This document shows positions 63,474 through 64,000 of a DNA stretch of 64,000 bases, one piece after another. The DNA is from Collinsella sp. zg1085 (GTDB lineage Bacteria; Actinomycetota; Coriobacteriia; Coriobacteriales; Coriobacteriaceae). The notes below the pieces were generated by a model. It ran no database searches. It saw only the letters and a list, made by a program, of their open reading frames with translations, and was not told the DNA's origin. How positions within the stretch are numbered: the first letter of the stretch is position 1; each line of letters opens with the position of its first letter. Both the position numbers and the translations under genes were made by a program. The stretch lies in the NCBI RefSeq assembly GCF_018889955.1, contig NZ_CP076545.1, positions 930,001-994,000 of the forward strand, written 5' to 3'.

Positions 63474-64000
63474 TTAGTTAGTGTGCGGAGTATCAGCTGT
63501 CTCAGACGTAGATGAGGCAGTATCTGGACTGGTGGGCGCAGCTGTGGAGCTGCTCATGTCTGTGGTGGGCGTAGCCTCGGTAGTAGCCGCATGAGCTGGA
63601 GCTGAATTAGGCTCAGTGCTTGTTGATGTGCCCTCACTGCTCAAAGTTGAACCCGACGATGCTGGAGTAGCGTTGGTATCACCAAAATCAAGAATAATGT
63701 TTGAAACTGTCCAGCCAATGCCCGAACGGACAAAGTCAACGCGATAATTTTGAGTTCCACCGCGCGACAGCGTGGCTTTGACCGTAGCTGTTGAACTTGT
63801 CATAGAACGGTCAAGTCCCTCAATGCTTGGGGTAGCTCCCACAGGAATACTCGATACAAGAACACGCTTAGCTTCTTCAGTGAGCCCCGGTGCTAGATAT
63901 GCATTGGTATCTGTTCCATCGGTTACCGCATTAAATAAGTTGCTCACAACATCTTGCTGGCTGGGATAGCCAATTCCTTGTGTATAGGCAAATGCTAAAC
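63474..64000 (-). CDS. unknown protein with Ser/Thr-rich tail, 5' end beyond window
   Basis: The frame is open to the right edge, so at least 175 residues are seen and the N-terminus is missing. A folded-looking part (NLFNAVTDGTDTNAYLAPGL, NYRVDFVRSGIGWTVSNIIL) is followed by a tail of about 65 residues rich in Ser, Thr, Ala and Pro. I do not recognise it. The tail resembles extracellular linkers or spacers, so a membrane-anchored or secreted protein is possible. It lies 24 bases before mreB and may be in the same transcript. Confidence 0.65.
   Translation of the reverse strand, partial: LAFAYTQGIGYPSQQDVVSNLFNAVTDGTDTNAYLAPGLTEEAKRVLVSSIPVGATPSIEGLDRSMTSSTATVKATLSRGGTQNYRVDFVRSGIGWTVSNIILDFGDTNATPASSGSTLSSEGTSTSTEPNSAPAHAATTEATPTTDMSSSTAAPTSPDTASSTSETADTPHTN

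Overview
This window is a compact stretch of bacterial core chromosome. It carries about 61 protein genes and four tRNA genes, and I see no prophage, insertion sequence or CRISPR array. Only the gene at the left edge and dinB lie on the plus strand. Everything else reads right to left, mostly in tightly packed operons with stop/start overlaps of the ATGA or GTGA type. Gene content points to an actinobacterium of class Coriobacteriia. The signs are a GarA/OdhI-like FHA gene beside an FtsR-like MerR gene, the MEP isoprenoid pathway (dxr, ispG, ispH), the DUF512 radical SAM gene beside der, the TIGR03960/TIGR03936 radical SAM pair before rplU-rpmA, glyQS-type glycyl-tRNA synthetase and a complete rod-shape cluster. 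The moderate base composition fits the Atopobiaceae (Atopobium/Lancefieldella type). The genus is an inference from gene content, not from a database search.

In transcription order (right to left), the right end holds an incomplete Ser/Thr-rich protein, then mreB-mreC-mreD-mrdA-rodA (cell elongation) and a DUF697-like protein of unknown role. Two radical SAM proteins follow, then rplU-rpmA, obg, nadD, yqeK and rsfS (ribosome assembly and NAD synthesis). dinB faces the other way. Next come rpsP-khpA-rimM-trmD-lepB (ribosome and tRNA maturation, secretion), a glyQ-glyS-ppdK block, rplS and rnhB, then yraN-comM-dprA-trmFO-xerC (DNA uptake and processing, tRNA methylation). After these come rpsB-tsf and pyrH-frr-uppS-cdsA-dxr-rseP-ispG-proS (translation, lipid and isoprenoid synthesis).

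The centre has tRNA-Ala, a CAT-anticodon tRNA and tRNA-Val, each followed by a terminator-like hairpin, and then an ABC-F ATPase gene. Further left are a small membrane protein, a site-2 protease, scpA-scpB-rluB-cmk-plsC-ispH-DUF512-der-plsY-gpsA (chromosome condensation, nucleotide and phospholipid synthesis, ribosome assembly) and rpe, a cysteine desulfurase, a Nif3 protein, a zinc-ribbon protein and coaBC. tRNA-Pro is next, then a phosphatidyltransferase, the FHA gene, the FtsR-like gene, apt and a PepV-type dipeptidase. A DUF1836 gene on the plus strand converges on the dipeptidase.

I found no new multi-gene system. The points most worth a second look are small. scpA appears to start at CTG. 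The ABC-F gene seems reachable only by read-through of the tRNA-Val terminator. RseP carries an insertion of about 110 residues. PBP2 has two N-terminal membrane segments. The ppdK leader holds three inverted repeats. dinB may be leaderless. PlsC and the zinc-ribbon protein each lack a usual key residue. No gene-free stretch exceeds 300 bases.
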